A stretch of DNA of 64,000 bases, taken from assembly GCF_030345705.1 (NCBI RefSeq), contig NZ_JAUASW010000001.1, positions 2,480,001 to 2,544,000 on the forward strand, given 5' to 3'. Made by a program: the position numbers and the translations under genes. Below the pieces are notes generated by a model that did no database searches, was not told the origin of the DNA, and was given only the letters and a program-made list of their open reading frames with translations. This DNA is from Pelomonas sp. SE-A7 (GTDB lineage Bacteria; Pseudomonadota; Gammaproteobacteria; Burkholderiales; Burkholderiaceae_C). Positions 27,101-35,800 of the stretch are shown piece by piece. Numbering within the stretch: the stretch's first letter is position 1; every line of letters starts with the position of its first letter.

Positions 27101-28342
27101 GGCACTGAGCAGCGGGTCGAGGATTTGTGGCACCGGCGATGGCATCGGCCACTTGTCAGCATCCATGTCGTTCTCGGGCGGAAGCTGCTGCGTCCTAGCG
27201 GGCTCTTTGACATGTTCGATCGGGAGAATGGAAGCGTTAACCCCAGGTGCCGAATAACTAAGGCCGTGCGCCGCAATACCACTCAGCCGACGCGCCCAGC
27301 AAGCCGAGATCAAGGTCTCTTCAGGTTGAGCTGCAAGTCCGGAACCAGGCAACGATCGACTGATCAGCTTCCCGAGTCTCAAATCGAAGACTTTACGTTT
27401 GAAGTCCCAGTCAACATTTCCCACCCCGCCCGATGGCGGATCAAGGTCCAGCGCCGCGTCCCAGAGACTGACAGCATCCTCGACATCAACGCCGGATCCC
27501 GGATTCAGCCGATAGCGACTGAGCATGAGCGCGGCAATGGTCAACTCGTCCGGCTCCGGCTCAGACAGGGCGACGCGAAGCTCAACGCTGGCGGCGCTGA
27601 TGAACTTCACCTTGTTGGTTTGCGACGCCGGGACCAGTGTCCGCGGATCGTCCACCATGACAACCGCCTCCATTCCGGACTTGGGGGCGAGTTCCTTAGG
27701 TTTCGCTGGCGTCGCCATGATCGCGACAGCCTCTGCGGCTCCTTGCGATCGGTAAGCGGGCATCAGCCAACTTGCCTGGCTGACATCAGCCGCGGCCACC
27801 GTCACCCACAGGTGGACCCGCGCCGGCCCATCGGGCGGGTTGGTTTTGAGCGCCAGTTTGACGCGCAGCCACTCAGACCACGTGCCTCCCCACAGTTCCG
27901 TATCGGCAGCCTTTCCGAGTTCACGATCAAGAACGGCCAACAGCGAACCTAGCGCATCCCAGTGTGGGCTTAGCTCACCAGGCGCTGTCTGAGCGAGTTC
28001 CTCCACCTTCTTGACGGTATCGAAGGTTGCAGGTGTCACCAATACGAGCAAGCCAACGGGCAACGAGTCGTGCCAAGTCGGCGGCGGTGTGCTGTTTGAC
28101 TCGGAAGCCAAGAACGGCGCCGCCGCTCCAACGATCTGTGCGTAAGAGAGGCTAAACGTACTTAGCCGACCGTTTGCCCGTGCCAGCAGCCCTTCTTCAT
28201 CAGCGTTCTCATATTTGTCTTTGAATGCTTGGATCACGCCCTCAAGCAGATCGAACCGATATTCCGCGTCAAAAAGTCCTCCACCCGGCTTACCCTTGGC
28301 GGCCAGCAGACGTGACCAGGTGTCTTTGAAATCAGCAGCCAT
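18173..28342 (-). CDS. Tc toxin subunit A (TcA-like) with long N-terminal extension
   Basis: 3389 residues. Around residue 690 comes the VRP1-like region of TcA proteins (FPDLAHLFGLTDLPTC.., GPAAYLVDVLEFLRHRR, RRPDLAEIDLSSENATIEMP, FIDLVNEILE). Near 930 is a PGSYSLPWSLGEAQLRELL segment, near 2465 the PFMVAMKFAAEGKFEDAVRW motif, and the C-terminal 900 residues match the pore and TcB-binding region (TNTGLYDWMVRQVSTVYY, SDHWNGLRKGLL, ELRATGRCSFKVPEVLFDMD). TcA proteins form a pentameric bell that injects the TcC effector into target cells. The roughly 690 residues before VRP1 exceed the usual layout (about 2500 aa in total). ATG has GGGAG 7 bases upstream. Confidence 0.9.
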   Translation of the reverse strand: MAADFKDTWSRLLAAKGKPGGGLFDAEYRFDLLEGVIQAFKDKYENADEEGLLARANGRLSTFSLSYAQIVGAAAPFLASESNSTPPPTWHDSLPVGLLVLVTPATFDTVKKVEELAQTAPGELSPHWDALGSLLAVLDRELGKAADTELWGGTWSEWLRVKLALKTNPPDGPARVHLWVTVAAADVSQASWLMPAYRSQGAAEAVAIMATPAKPKELAPKSGMEAVVMVDDPRTLVPASQTNKVKFISAASVELRVALSEPEPDELTIAALMLSRYRLNPGSGVDVEDAVSLWDAALDLDPPSGGVGNVDWDFKRKVFDLRLGKLISRSLPGSGLAAQPEETLISACWARRLSGIAAHGLSYSAPGVNASILPIEHVKEPARTQQLPPENDMDADKWPMPSPVPQILDPLLSAFYLAVRLGASAASARSLNLRVEDAGTGVAGLLLPPEMVYVNVAAKLRARLRSRSTTDAAAEVVRDWIHVARNENASSWRPCVRLSVLALCEGAPALVQIASGAEVADIKVESRNALSTLEASQLGLVKALAAVYANPPVGGLPAFVTSVAANTKAVDGAVAVQVGQVPQVALSPSIDIPSGLRRLLSRGFEDLESLLSRLAQQAKNASVVLRGARDIVRMGRGAFIKRFTNEALALEPALLSRIYSRAWSKTNARAQFIAATRSSDVTSGAAQAPHKPESVDFPDLAHLFGLTDLPTCTWGDSIHGPAAYLVDVLEFLRHRRLVSSSDLGVPSRSALNLLLDRRPDLAEIDLSSENATIEMPFIDLVNEILEQQLLGTSAFLLDGPFDWIPKEGQALSEGFLKSLQTSLQPFGLHLLSPVTSSEVPEREQEPGCVNEEWVVRDATGIAVRVWRHVKKHGRPDPWQARLMPQTTLSASELAAEPQFVERAAYKELASATVPGSYSLPWSLGEAQLRELLALVSVDVQPLLTCAVPDFLLAGDDAWLPRALADLGISQAEGQETIFGSGSDKLLFDPDRDRADDYRLSAFLQRSGLGFHEALELEQTHAMRRVGFRLVAVGSDPCSADSTRIRVVWSNDEGPSLTAKFLRLRKRLGWRTSELDLAFESKDIGKAAFSSRFALRLSEVRELGQRLRLSIRDTLRIFTRLRTTTPRNATASEWASVFLDTRANGADALRDAEALQVLRSLSSPEGRRTSIEQLLAQVGRENAPRIERRLQAMLGAVLQLPSEELNTLTALRHDAAASWKQLDSEMLAQLYGASLLQRACDVSPRALGVMLAMSTGNPFTNPHSALELVEFRDEITAAGLDAQVLGACLVPPPGAASSADTAMSGYSPVTVLERLLALYKALESVKSRGVTALLAQGDASARLAPESWTQFLKDVGSSISTHSTWEERLSLLRESVRRQLPRIQADAVKLRAELVESYRLGGPGDCDCGSNLLADHLEALEALLDEVLPEGLPPLDPFAPGLQHVKLGSDLLHPVVARWIVKVFGPALQWAGLSRDEILVRLSRWLENDAEVTRAGQADVPGLPPEPEIAAELASYLVCHPLERHAAMLDRQTALSAQLSASLAVTPEEAWVLFNATPSGLMDGSSAAQWWLQLKEQTTPAWKGPAVLSLGQLDTDAALSVAFDQIKAISLFARAVAGMKLDTASLSWLYDPAASKDGQCAGQRLKVLVPGDLLGNAPGKPEQLKELAARWRKLFAWSRVFKATPDVAAVDGSSGLVSIRKDVLDVLHEKEEQRTFADDDWALIAGALKRLFGLSSSDATDHLRRLGTSVLLEPQVYVWLEQVDKILVTTGLSALDLEGVAAAISSPDEVERLDLGSRLRSSLRRRFADAAWPEAIRKGQDRLREQKRDALVDALLNKGDARWSNLDRSKDRLYEYLLLDTQMAASMTTSRIVQAHAAVQQFAMRCTMGLEIEWRIPASELVDWGQWKWMGTYRVWEACRKIFLYPENWMEPEVRDDKSRFFEELEADLNQGELTNDNAELAFTRYLHKLHDVSRVSIVATYYEFDPNEPVMHVLGRTLSQPFRYFYRQWVDERRWAPWEPVDLEIESDHIVLFKRGGRLYLGWLMAAHEETRPKLPETFTTKQGTDGTVTVGGIEEPAVRWKLQLATSERSKEGWQAKRTSPSYLLWPAQPVPMSRLARENRVERLQLSFQDFEVPEILLTVFPQDGEPPQVKSSASRQLIGSFSLASCLALANPEPLSDDRLSQLSVYPVVQAAKPQGSRYLERLGANASLRLEEGSGPGSVADAIDSILADPPEGVDPTPGRFAVTLAAQASLLDALIAIARATLVPSSTPLPMTMGLGLPIFYSDDVVDIAIRTKFGKEKAEHVSARQIARTLADLRKAVLSEPVQTKVWSSASSQSTWDDTWAAEVIDAIEKASSSSPVETILTLLEKVTDTYSPESPFELAARTHHPLACELVTRAEGRGIASVFSGRVQEMRREEVYRGRTQTQLSKQAIERFPVYGLSFEQSRDAYACYNWETFYHAPFMVAMKFAAEGKFEDAVRWFNYIFDPIGVDDAVATPGAEQRRQFWRTQPFRAAIDGSINPHNVDVLLDPSKWGSEVRQEALQDLADSIMAWRRRPNLPFQVARGRWISFQKAVVYRYIDTLIAWADARFRIDTREEITAASQLYVLAARLLGRRPRSDISMCDRDAAQGCGAKSYEQLQALIDRRDDELSKYLDTLLGDVEDILDCTENEEPDSPHLNFYNEYFCIPPNEKLFDLWDRIADRLYKVRNCLNIDGVFRSLSLFAPPIDPALLARAGAAGLSFDQIMTGLNQPRAHYRFSVMLQKANEVASELRVLGGELLQALEKRDAEEMATLRSRLDLQAIRLNKDIRDEQIREAKTQLEAVITQINTVKARQGWYLARIDRGTSAKELESIDGIRSGLLVRTRVAAMKSTAAIASMIPEFTVGANGAFGSPHFALKISGQPIAFAQNFFADKLAVEGDKDQTAAGITATLASYERRLEDWQFQRDMASGELLSLEKQRIASEIRLTMALAEKRNLERSIESSETTDAFLKSKFTNTGLYDWMVRQVSTVYYKTYQLAAEYARAAEDCLNRELPASQSGVKVVRSDHWNGLRKGLLAASSLIHDLKRLESEHIKRNKRVPELMKHVSLAVVDPRQLLELRATGRCSFKVPEVLFDMDHPGQCMRRIKSVALSVQCITGPYAGVSCRLSLLRSEIRKPDQEKPERVLGPAEAIFSSTANNDAGLWEPNLRDERYLPFEGAGAINSEWRLDLPNMVRLFDYATISDVVLHIRYTAEPGADPVQADKDLAMKLQDAVEMGGSIWVYSSLRSDLADQFAALGRDSGGPPIRLKMPRELMRWNGQPVRPTGQVVFAILGEGGDAPTVSFNGEKLVGLKALNEKRSFWRVETEVKDPEEALGGAGFELSVTGLTQLRDVIIYAEAIAGL

Positions 28343-28447
28343 GAGGCGCTCCCTGATGGAATCTTTGATGCTTCTAGTGCCCTGCTTCGAGGTCTGTTTC
28401 AGCAGGCCAGAACGTCCTTAGATCCTTTGGACGGCAAGATCGTCCAA

Positions 28448-29047
28448 TCAACCGTCTGGCCCTGGAATAGCCGGCGGCGACACCGGCAACTCCTCCTGCG
28501 CCACGGCATAGAACTGTCGCGCGCTGTCGGCAAACACTTTCTCGGTATCACGCCCGCGCCAGAGCGACAGGGCGGTCAGCGTGGCCAGGGCGACGAGGCC
28601 CCACAGGGGCGGTGCGCCGGCGGTGCCCAGGGCATGCATGGCGATGCCGGCCACCAGCCCGATGGCGAAGGCGGCGGCCAGTGAGTAGTGCATCGTGTAC
28701 TCGGCGCGGATCTTGGCGACTAAGGCACCAGCGTCGGGGCGGTGCATGCGCAGCCAGTCGTACTCGCGCCAGGGCGCCTTGAAGCCCGGGTGCCGCACCC
28801 AGCCGCCCAGGGTCTTGCCGATGGGGGCGATCAGGTGGCCCAGCACGAAGCCCACGCCCAGCGGGATGAAAAAGGCGAAGGCGAAGGCGTTCTCTGGGTC
28901 GAGGCTGCCACCGGCGGCGACGTTGAGCAAGTCCTTCCAACTGCCGTTTGTGTGCAGGAAGGCGACGATGACCAGCAGAACGACACCTGGGACGACTCGT
29001 GCCAGGAGATCGAAGAACAATTGAGGGATCAGTCGAAGAGCTTCCAT
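28448..29047 (-). CDS. Four-span membrane protein between the Tc toxin genes
   Basis: 199 residues with two N-terminal spans (residues 10-32, VVPGVVLLVIVAFL; 53-77, FAFFIPLGVGFVLGHLIAP) and two close C-terminal spans (about 123-165, AAAFAIGLVAGIAMHAL and WGLVALATLTALSLW). A cytoplasmic-looking loop with KAPWREYDWLRMHR separates the pairs. No family is recognised. Its DNA is distinctly more GC-rich than the TcA gene beside it. Position between TcB/C and TcA on the same strand suggests a role in toxin release or protection of the producer, but the sequence does not show which. Confidence 0.7.
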   Translation of the reverse strand: MEALRLIPQLFFDLLARVVPGVVLLVIVAFLHTNGSWKDLLNVAAGGSLDPENAFAFAFFIPLGVGFVLGHLIAPIGKTLGGWVRHPGFKAPWREYDWLRMHRPDAGALVAKIRAEYTMHYSLAAAFAIGLVAGIAMHALGTAGAPPLWGLVALATLTALSLWRGRDTEKVFADSARQFYAVAQEELPVSPPAIPGPDG

Positions 29048-29160
29048 TGGTCGATTCGATTGATGCTTTGCCTCAGTTCCCAGTGAATCCTAGAGTCGCC
29101 CAAGTCGATACAGGTCGGCAAAACGAGTTCAATTCTGGGGAATAGCTCATCGAAGGCGGC

Positions 29161-29895
29161 TTAGCGGTCCCACTTCATTAGGCTTATAAAGCCTGCATAC
29201 AGGTCCGGCTCAATTTTCTTTCCCGTTTCTATCTTGTTGTAGTTCGATGGACTGCTCTTGCCACCAATTTCGTGGATGCGCAGTGCCTCATCAAAACTCT
29301 GCTGAGCTTGGGACTCCGCAGGCGTGTGGTCGATACTTACGATTGGATCGTCGTATAGCTTCTCTTTCTCTCGCGCCGAAACTTTGGCGCGATCCAATGA
29401 ACCCTTTCCAGCATATTTCTTTCCAGACTGATGCGTGTTTGTGTACGAACCGTACTCGCTCTTCCTAGCCTTGGCGAAATCGTCCTTCACATCTTTCACG
29501 CCGAGAGCCTTTGGCCCAGTTGGCTGTGATTTGCTCTTTGCGCTTAGGAGACCTCCCGCTACTGCGAGGAGGCTCCAACCCGCTGAATTCACTGCACTCG
29601 AAGTGTCACCAGCGGAGAACTTCTCAACAGCCTCTGAACCGTTCTTGTAGGCGGATTCGGCAGCCGAGTAAGCTTGGGCCGCCTTGTCAACCTTCTGCAG
29701 GACTTCGACGGCCCTGGTGGCCTTGACTGCGTAGCCCGCACCACCTGGAACACCTGGCAATGCGATCGCAGCCGCGTCCGCAACGACGCCGATCGTGTCG
29801 ATGACCGCATCCTTGACGTTGCCCTGCTTGACGTTGTCAACCAAGCTGTAGACGCCCATCACCAGAGACGGCAGGCCAATGGCGAGGTCCTCTGC
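29161..29895 (-). other. Variable toxin tip of the TcC part, GIY-YIG-like end
   Basis: The tip begins after DRQGQ with a hydrophobic stretch (LAIGLPSLVMGVYSLVDNV, AAAIALPGVPGGAGYAV). Its last 85 residues contain GSYTNTHQSGKKYAGKG, a downstream Arg, a Glu in AESQAQQSFDEALRIHE and NYNKIETGKK. Order and spacing resemble a GIY-YIG nuclease (GIY..YIG, R, E, N). That assignment is inference from pattern only. Confidence 0.45.
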
Positions 29896-32800
29896 CCATT
29901 GCCCCTGGCGATCGACATGCCTCACCGGGTTGTTTCGAACGTAGGCATAGACGTTCACCCCGTCCACCCGCCCAGCCGGGTCGGGACTGATCCATCGAGC
30001 CAGCCAAGGCGCCATGTATCGGGCGCCGTGATAGTTCAACCCTGTCTCTTCGTCCCGCTCCTTGCCCGTGTATCGATACCGTCGACCGGAAACCTCGCCA
30101 AACCCTTGGGCGGCAACCGCCGTGGTACCGAAGGCATGGAACTCCTCAAACGAGATCAGCTTCGCCGTCTCGTCCAGTTCGATGCAGCCTGAGCCGAGAT
30201 GGTCATTGAGCTGGTATCGCCAGCGAGGTGTTGGGCTGCTGACCGCATCGCCGTCGTCTCGCGTCAAGGTCTCGAGCATCGCAACGCGCTGCGTCCCGTC
30301 CATCAAGTGCGAGGTGCTGCGCTCCACGCGCACGGTGGCCGAGCCCGCGCGGCGGCGGCGATAGATCTCATACGGGCCTAGATAGATGCGCTCTTCCACC
30401 CGCTGGCCGTGGCGATGCACCTTGCGTACGCGCTGCCCTTGGGCGTCGTAGCTCATCCACACCCGCGCACCGGCTGCGCGGTCCACGGAGGCAAGGCGGC
30501 CTTCGACATCCCAGCGCATCTGCGGCAGGTGCGGCATGGACAGCAGGTTGCCGCCGGCGTCATAGGCATAGTTCACCGCCGGTGAGCCCGAGGCCACGCT
30601 GCGGGTCAAGCGATTGCTGCCCGCCTCGTGACTGTGGGCGCGGGTCCAGACGGCTGGGCGCGCGCCTTTCCACTCATGCCGGAGAGCAGTGAGGTTGCCC
30701 TCGCGGTCGTAGCCGAAATCTTCGGTGTAGCGGGCCAGCGCCTGCAGGTCTGCCCGGTGCGGCAGGCGGCTGCCCAAGGGGTCGCTGGCATCCGGCGGGA
30801 GCGCAGGCAGTTCACGCCCTTCGGCGCGGGTGAGTTGGTACAGCGCGTCGTACTCAAAGAGTTGGCCGCCGGGCTCGGTGTGGCCCTTGTAGAAGTGCGT
30901 GGGGTCGGATTCGTCGGTGATCTCGACGATGTTGCCGGCCACATCGTGGAAGTAGCGGTGGTGCAGCAGCGGCCGGCCCTCGCCGCCCTGCTTGCGCCAG
31001 CTCTTCAGCTCACGCAGGCGAAAGCGCAGCGGGTCATACGCATAGCGGCTGAGCACGCCGTTGCCCCAGGCCACCTGCATGCGCTGGCCGCGGGCGTTGT
31101 AGTCGATGTTCAACACCACGGGTTGCCAGCCGCCCTGGCCACGGGGCCGGGCGCTTATGGCGTCGAGCAGGCCGCCGTCGCCGTACTGGGGGCGGACTTC
31201 GGTGCCGTCTGGGTGGCGCTCCTGCACCACGCGCGCCAGGGCGTCGTAGGTCTGCGCGATGCGGTAGGTGGTGCTTTCCAGTTCGTCCAGCACCTGGTTG
31301 GGGGCGCTGTCGGCATCCAGTGTCTCGCTGGCCAGCGGCTTCCAGTCGGGCTGCCAGCGGTAGACGCGCCTGAGCCGACGTGCGGTCTCGGTGCGGTTGC
31401 CCTTGAAGTCGTAGCTGAAGGTCTGCAGGCCGGCACCGTCGAATTCGCGGCGCACCTTGCCCATCAGGTTGAGCTTGCGCGCGGTCTTCGGGTCGCTGAC
31501 GGATTCACCGTGGAAGACACGATGAACCAGGCGCTCGCCCTCCCGCCGCGGCGCGGGGCCATCGTCATCCACTTCGACAGAGGAAACCATGGCCGACAGG
31601 AAGTCGAAGAAGCCACCGGGCTCGTCCTGCGCCTCCGTGCCCGGTGCAGGCTCGAGCGGCGGAGCAGTGGCATCAGGCGGGTCGCCGGCCGCGTCAAGCA
31701 CGAAGTGGTGAGTCTGACGACGCAGGCGGTCGTACACATGGCGCATGCGATGGCCACGCGCCGTCCATCGGCGCATCACCGTGCCGTCGCTGGCATGCAG
31801 CACCGAGGTATTTCCGGCCGCAGCCGAGGTGTCATGCATCGGGCGCTTCAGCAGGTCGAAGCGTGTGGTGCTGAGGTAGAGGCCGTCAGCGTCCTGGATG
31901 GCCAGCACGTTGCCCAGCGCATCCAGCGTCTGCCGTGCGATGCGGGGGAAGTTGCGGCCGTCGTTTTCGTTCACCTCGCAAACGCGACCCAGGGCGTCAA
32001 GCAAGCGCAGTTCGGGCGTGGCGGCGTAGCGTGCGGACAGGTCTGCGCAGCGCTTCAGGCGCTTGGCATCGTCGGCGTTCGACTGCGCTTGAGTGTCTTG
32101 TGGCTTCCAACCAGAGAGCGTGACCAGGTCGCCTGCGTCCCAGTGCTCCTGGCTCCAGGTGAGGTATGCCACCTGTTGCCGGCTACCGTCCGGCTGGTCG
32201 GTGCGCATCAGGCGGTCCATGGCGTCGTAGGTCATGATGGGGCTCACGCCCCACTGCCGAACCGCCGCGTCCGACTCAAAGCCGCTGTGGGTAGCGAAGT
32301 ATGGCTCGTACTGACGGACGGGGTTGCCCTTGTCGTTGTAGACCACCCGCCCGCTGCCCACCCAGCGCTCCTGCGCGAATGCCTCTGAGGGACGGCCCTG
32401 CCCGTCGAGCACCAAGGCGTCCGACTGATCGCGCACCGACACCAGGCCTGGCTCGGCGCGCATCTTGCGCAGGATCTCGCGCCCGGAGCCGTCGGTGTAG
32501 GTGATGATGTCGCGCCAGCGCGTGTCGGCCGCACGATGCTGCTCTCGCTCGCGAGACCGGGCCATCATCGGTTGGCCGGGAGTTCTGAGCTGGTAGCTGA
32601 ACTCGGCCGTCGGGGACTCCTCGCTGTCGCCCTCATCGGAGCCTTCTTTCCCCAGCAGTGCCATGGCCAGCAGGCGGGCATTGGCATCGAACCGGAAGGC
32701 AGTGCGATTGAGGTTGGCGTCGGTGATCAGGCGGGGGGCCAGCGCTCGGTAGTCAGTCTCGACGACGGTTTTGTTCGCGTATGGATCGGTCACCTGGGCC

Positions 32801-35800
32801 AGGTGCAGCGCATGATCATCGAATGCAAAGCTTGTGGTGTTGCCGAATGGGTCCCGCTGCTCCTTTGCCAGTAGGAACCGCGAGCGGTCGTAAGTCACTG
32901 CCGGCGATGGTGCCCACCAGGCGTCAGGGGGCAGTGAGGGCGGTGGATCTTTCGGCTGCAACGTCTGGCTGTGGACATAGCCGCCCTCCTTGGACAGGTC
33001 GATACCGTTCAGGCGCTGCGCGCCCAGCGTTGCAGCCAGCATGTCGGCGGTGAACACCAGTCGGATTTCCCGGCGAAGCAGCGCCCTTGCCGAGGCGGTA
33101 CCGAGAGGGGCTGGCTTCTCAGTGCCCACTGAGTCAGCCCAGTATTCGAAATAACGGGCTTCGATCAGTTGAATCTGATTGGCCGCAGTTTCTGAAGGCT
33201 TAGTGCCAGGACTCGCCCGGGTTGCGTCAGCCAGGGCATGGCGCAGTCTGTCCGCGCTCCACAGTTCACCCGTCCATGCCAGCGGAGCCAATACAGACTG
33301 GCGTTGCTCCGCCGTGGGAGTGCCAGTACGGAACTGGTTCGCCAGGTCGTCGAAGTGATGAAACTGCCGGTCTTCAAGCGTCACCCATGTTCGGCCCTGT
33401 GCAGTGCCTGCTTGCCGCAGATGCCCATAGGCCACGGTGGCGCGGCGACCCACAAAGCCCAGCGCGTCGTGTGCCAAGGCCAGGGTGTGCTGAATGCGCG
33501 GTTGCTGGGGCGCACGCTCGGCACTAGGCTTGGTCAAGAGGGTGGCGTCGCCGCGCTCGATCACGCAGTCGAGTTGCTGATCCTCCAGCACCTGCACGGC
33601 CGCAGCCTGCCTGCCCTTGCGTGCCTGTAGGACCCGCAAGCCATGGCTGAACTCGCGAATGATGAACGGCATGCCCTGATCAGCGCTGCCATCGAGGCCA
33701 TAGACCTCTTCACGCAGGGGCCTACCGGCCAACGCGCGAACGGCGTCGAGCTGGTCTTGCGGAGCGACGCCAGTCAGCGTTGGGGTGTCGATCAGGCGCA
33801 GCGTGCCAGGGTCAAGGCTGAGCCTCCTGTTCTCGGTGTCATCGGTCCAGTAGTCCGCGGCCAAACGGCGAGCCAAGTCGTCCGGAAGCTGGGCTCCGGT
33901 GTGAAACCAGTGCTTGGTCAAGCGTGGAGGCTGGTCGTCCTGCGGCTTCTTTGGTCCTGGTGCGCCAGCCGACTCCGCGTTCCACTCTTCGACGAATGCA
34001 AAACCTCGGAACTCGCGCTCGCGGCCGTCGTAATGCCCATGGTGGTACTGGTAGCGCGTGATACGTTGCGTGCCCGCATGGTCGTCAGCGCGGGTGATGC
34101 GGCTGACCACCTGAACCGGAACGGGAACTCGGGTGTGCCAAGGCTTGCCGCTGAGCTTGTCTCGGAGGTACTCGCGAGCCGAGGTGGTGTAGTCGATCGT
34201 GGTGCGGCCGCCATGTCCGTTGTCCATGACGGTTAGCAAGTGCGGCTTGACGCCACCGGTGAGATCCAGAACTCTCAGGCTCTCGGGCTTGCCCCCTGAC
34301 GATGGACCGGACCACACCACACAGGCCGTACCGTTGCCCATGAGATCGACAACTTCCACGGAAGCGCCGGGCGTCCACTGCGGCAACAGCCTCAATGGCG
34401 GCTTGCTGACCCAGCGGTTGCCGGCCACGTTGGCATAGACATCAATTCGGTCTGCTCGCAGGTACAAAAGATCGGTGGTCCCTGAACCGTCGATGTCGGC
34501 GAGCCGAAGGCGCTTCGGGTCGAACTGCTGAGCGTGGTCCAGCAGCGGGCAGTCCGACATCACCACCGGCAGTCCGAATCGCCCGTAACCCAGGCTGGGC
34601 CAGTACACCACGCTGCCGTTGCGGATGCGGACCAGGTCTGGCAAACCGTCGCCAGACATGTCGGCAATGAACAGGGTCTCCGTGCCATCCGCGAAAACTG
34701 CAGGAGGCCCACCTAAGGGTTCGCGAGGCACCTCCAGCCGCCGGACGGCGGCTGCGTAACCCTCCGAGCCCAGCGAGTGCAACCAAACAAGTTCGTCCGC
34801 TCGAGTGATGAGAATGTCGGGTAGTCCGTCGCCGGTTAGGTCCACCCAACGTGCGCGAGGGTCGCTTCGAACGCTTGACGGTACCTGCCGGAACGCGTGG
34901 AAGTCTCCCCAAGTGTTACCGCCCCCATCACGGGCACAGAAGCCCACATCTCTGTCACCCGTGGCAACCAGGTCGAGGCGCCCATCGGCATCAACGTCAG
35001 ACAGGAGGTAGGCGCCAGGGCCTGCCCTGGCCGCTTGTGGCACGGTGGGAAGTTGAGTTGGAGGCGCGAATTCAACCTTCGCGACTTCGGGCTCGCTGGC
35101 AAGCGTCATGCCGGAAGAGCCGCCGTCACTAAGATTGGCGCGAAACCGCCAAGCAGATGTCCCTTCCCACAACAGCCCTGGCAGGCCTTCACCATTCAGA
35201 TCGATCCATCGGGACCAACTGGAGTCCATGCCACGCGGGAGTGGACCGGTCACATCTGCGGCTGGGAGTAGAACAGGATCGCGGACACGGCTGTAGTCGA
35301 AGCGCACGGGTGGCAAGGCGCTGTCGGGCTCGCGGTAAGTCTTCCCTAGTGAATCCCGACCGATCCCCAGCACGTCGACACTTTCGAGGAAGCCCAGGCC
35401 CGCATCATCGAGCGGGCTTGCAGATCGGTACTTGAAGTGATGCTCGCGCACGCACTCGAGCCGCGCTTGGGCCGCCGGCTCAATCCCAACGGCCGCCTTT
35501 CCGGGCAGTCGGTGGAACACCAGCGCGCGATGGCATTGGCGCAGCGTGCGGATTTCGAAGCCACATCGGTACGAGGACACCCCATCAGTGCGGAGTTTCC
35601 AAGTTGACAGCTCCAGCGGCGAAGGATCGGCCTCGTCGTGCTCGCCATAGTCGAACACTAGCTCGTAACACCAATGCTCGGCCCGAGGTTCAGCGATCTG
35701 CCAATGAAGCGGATTGAAGCGGTTGCCTCGGTCAACGCCCTGAGGTTCTCGATTCGCGTACAGCACGCGCTTCAGGTAGCGCTGCGCCGTGGCGACGAAT

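Noticed and set aside
30628..32388. Plus-strand frame of 586 codons inside the TcB/C gene
   Set aside because: Mirror frame of RHS-repeat coding DNA, without a ribosome site or motifs.
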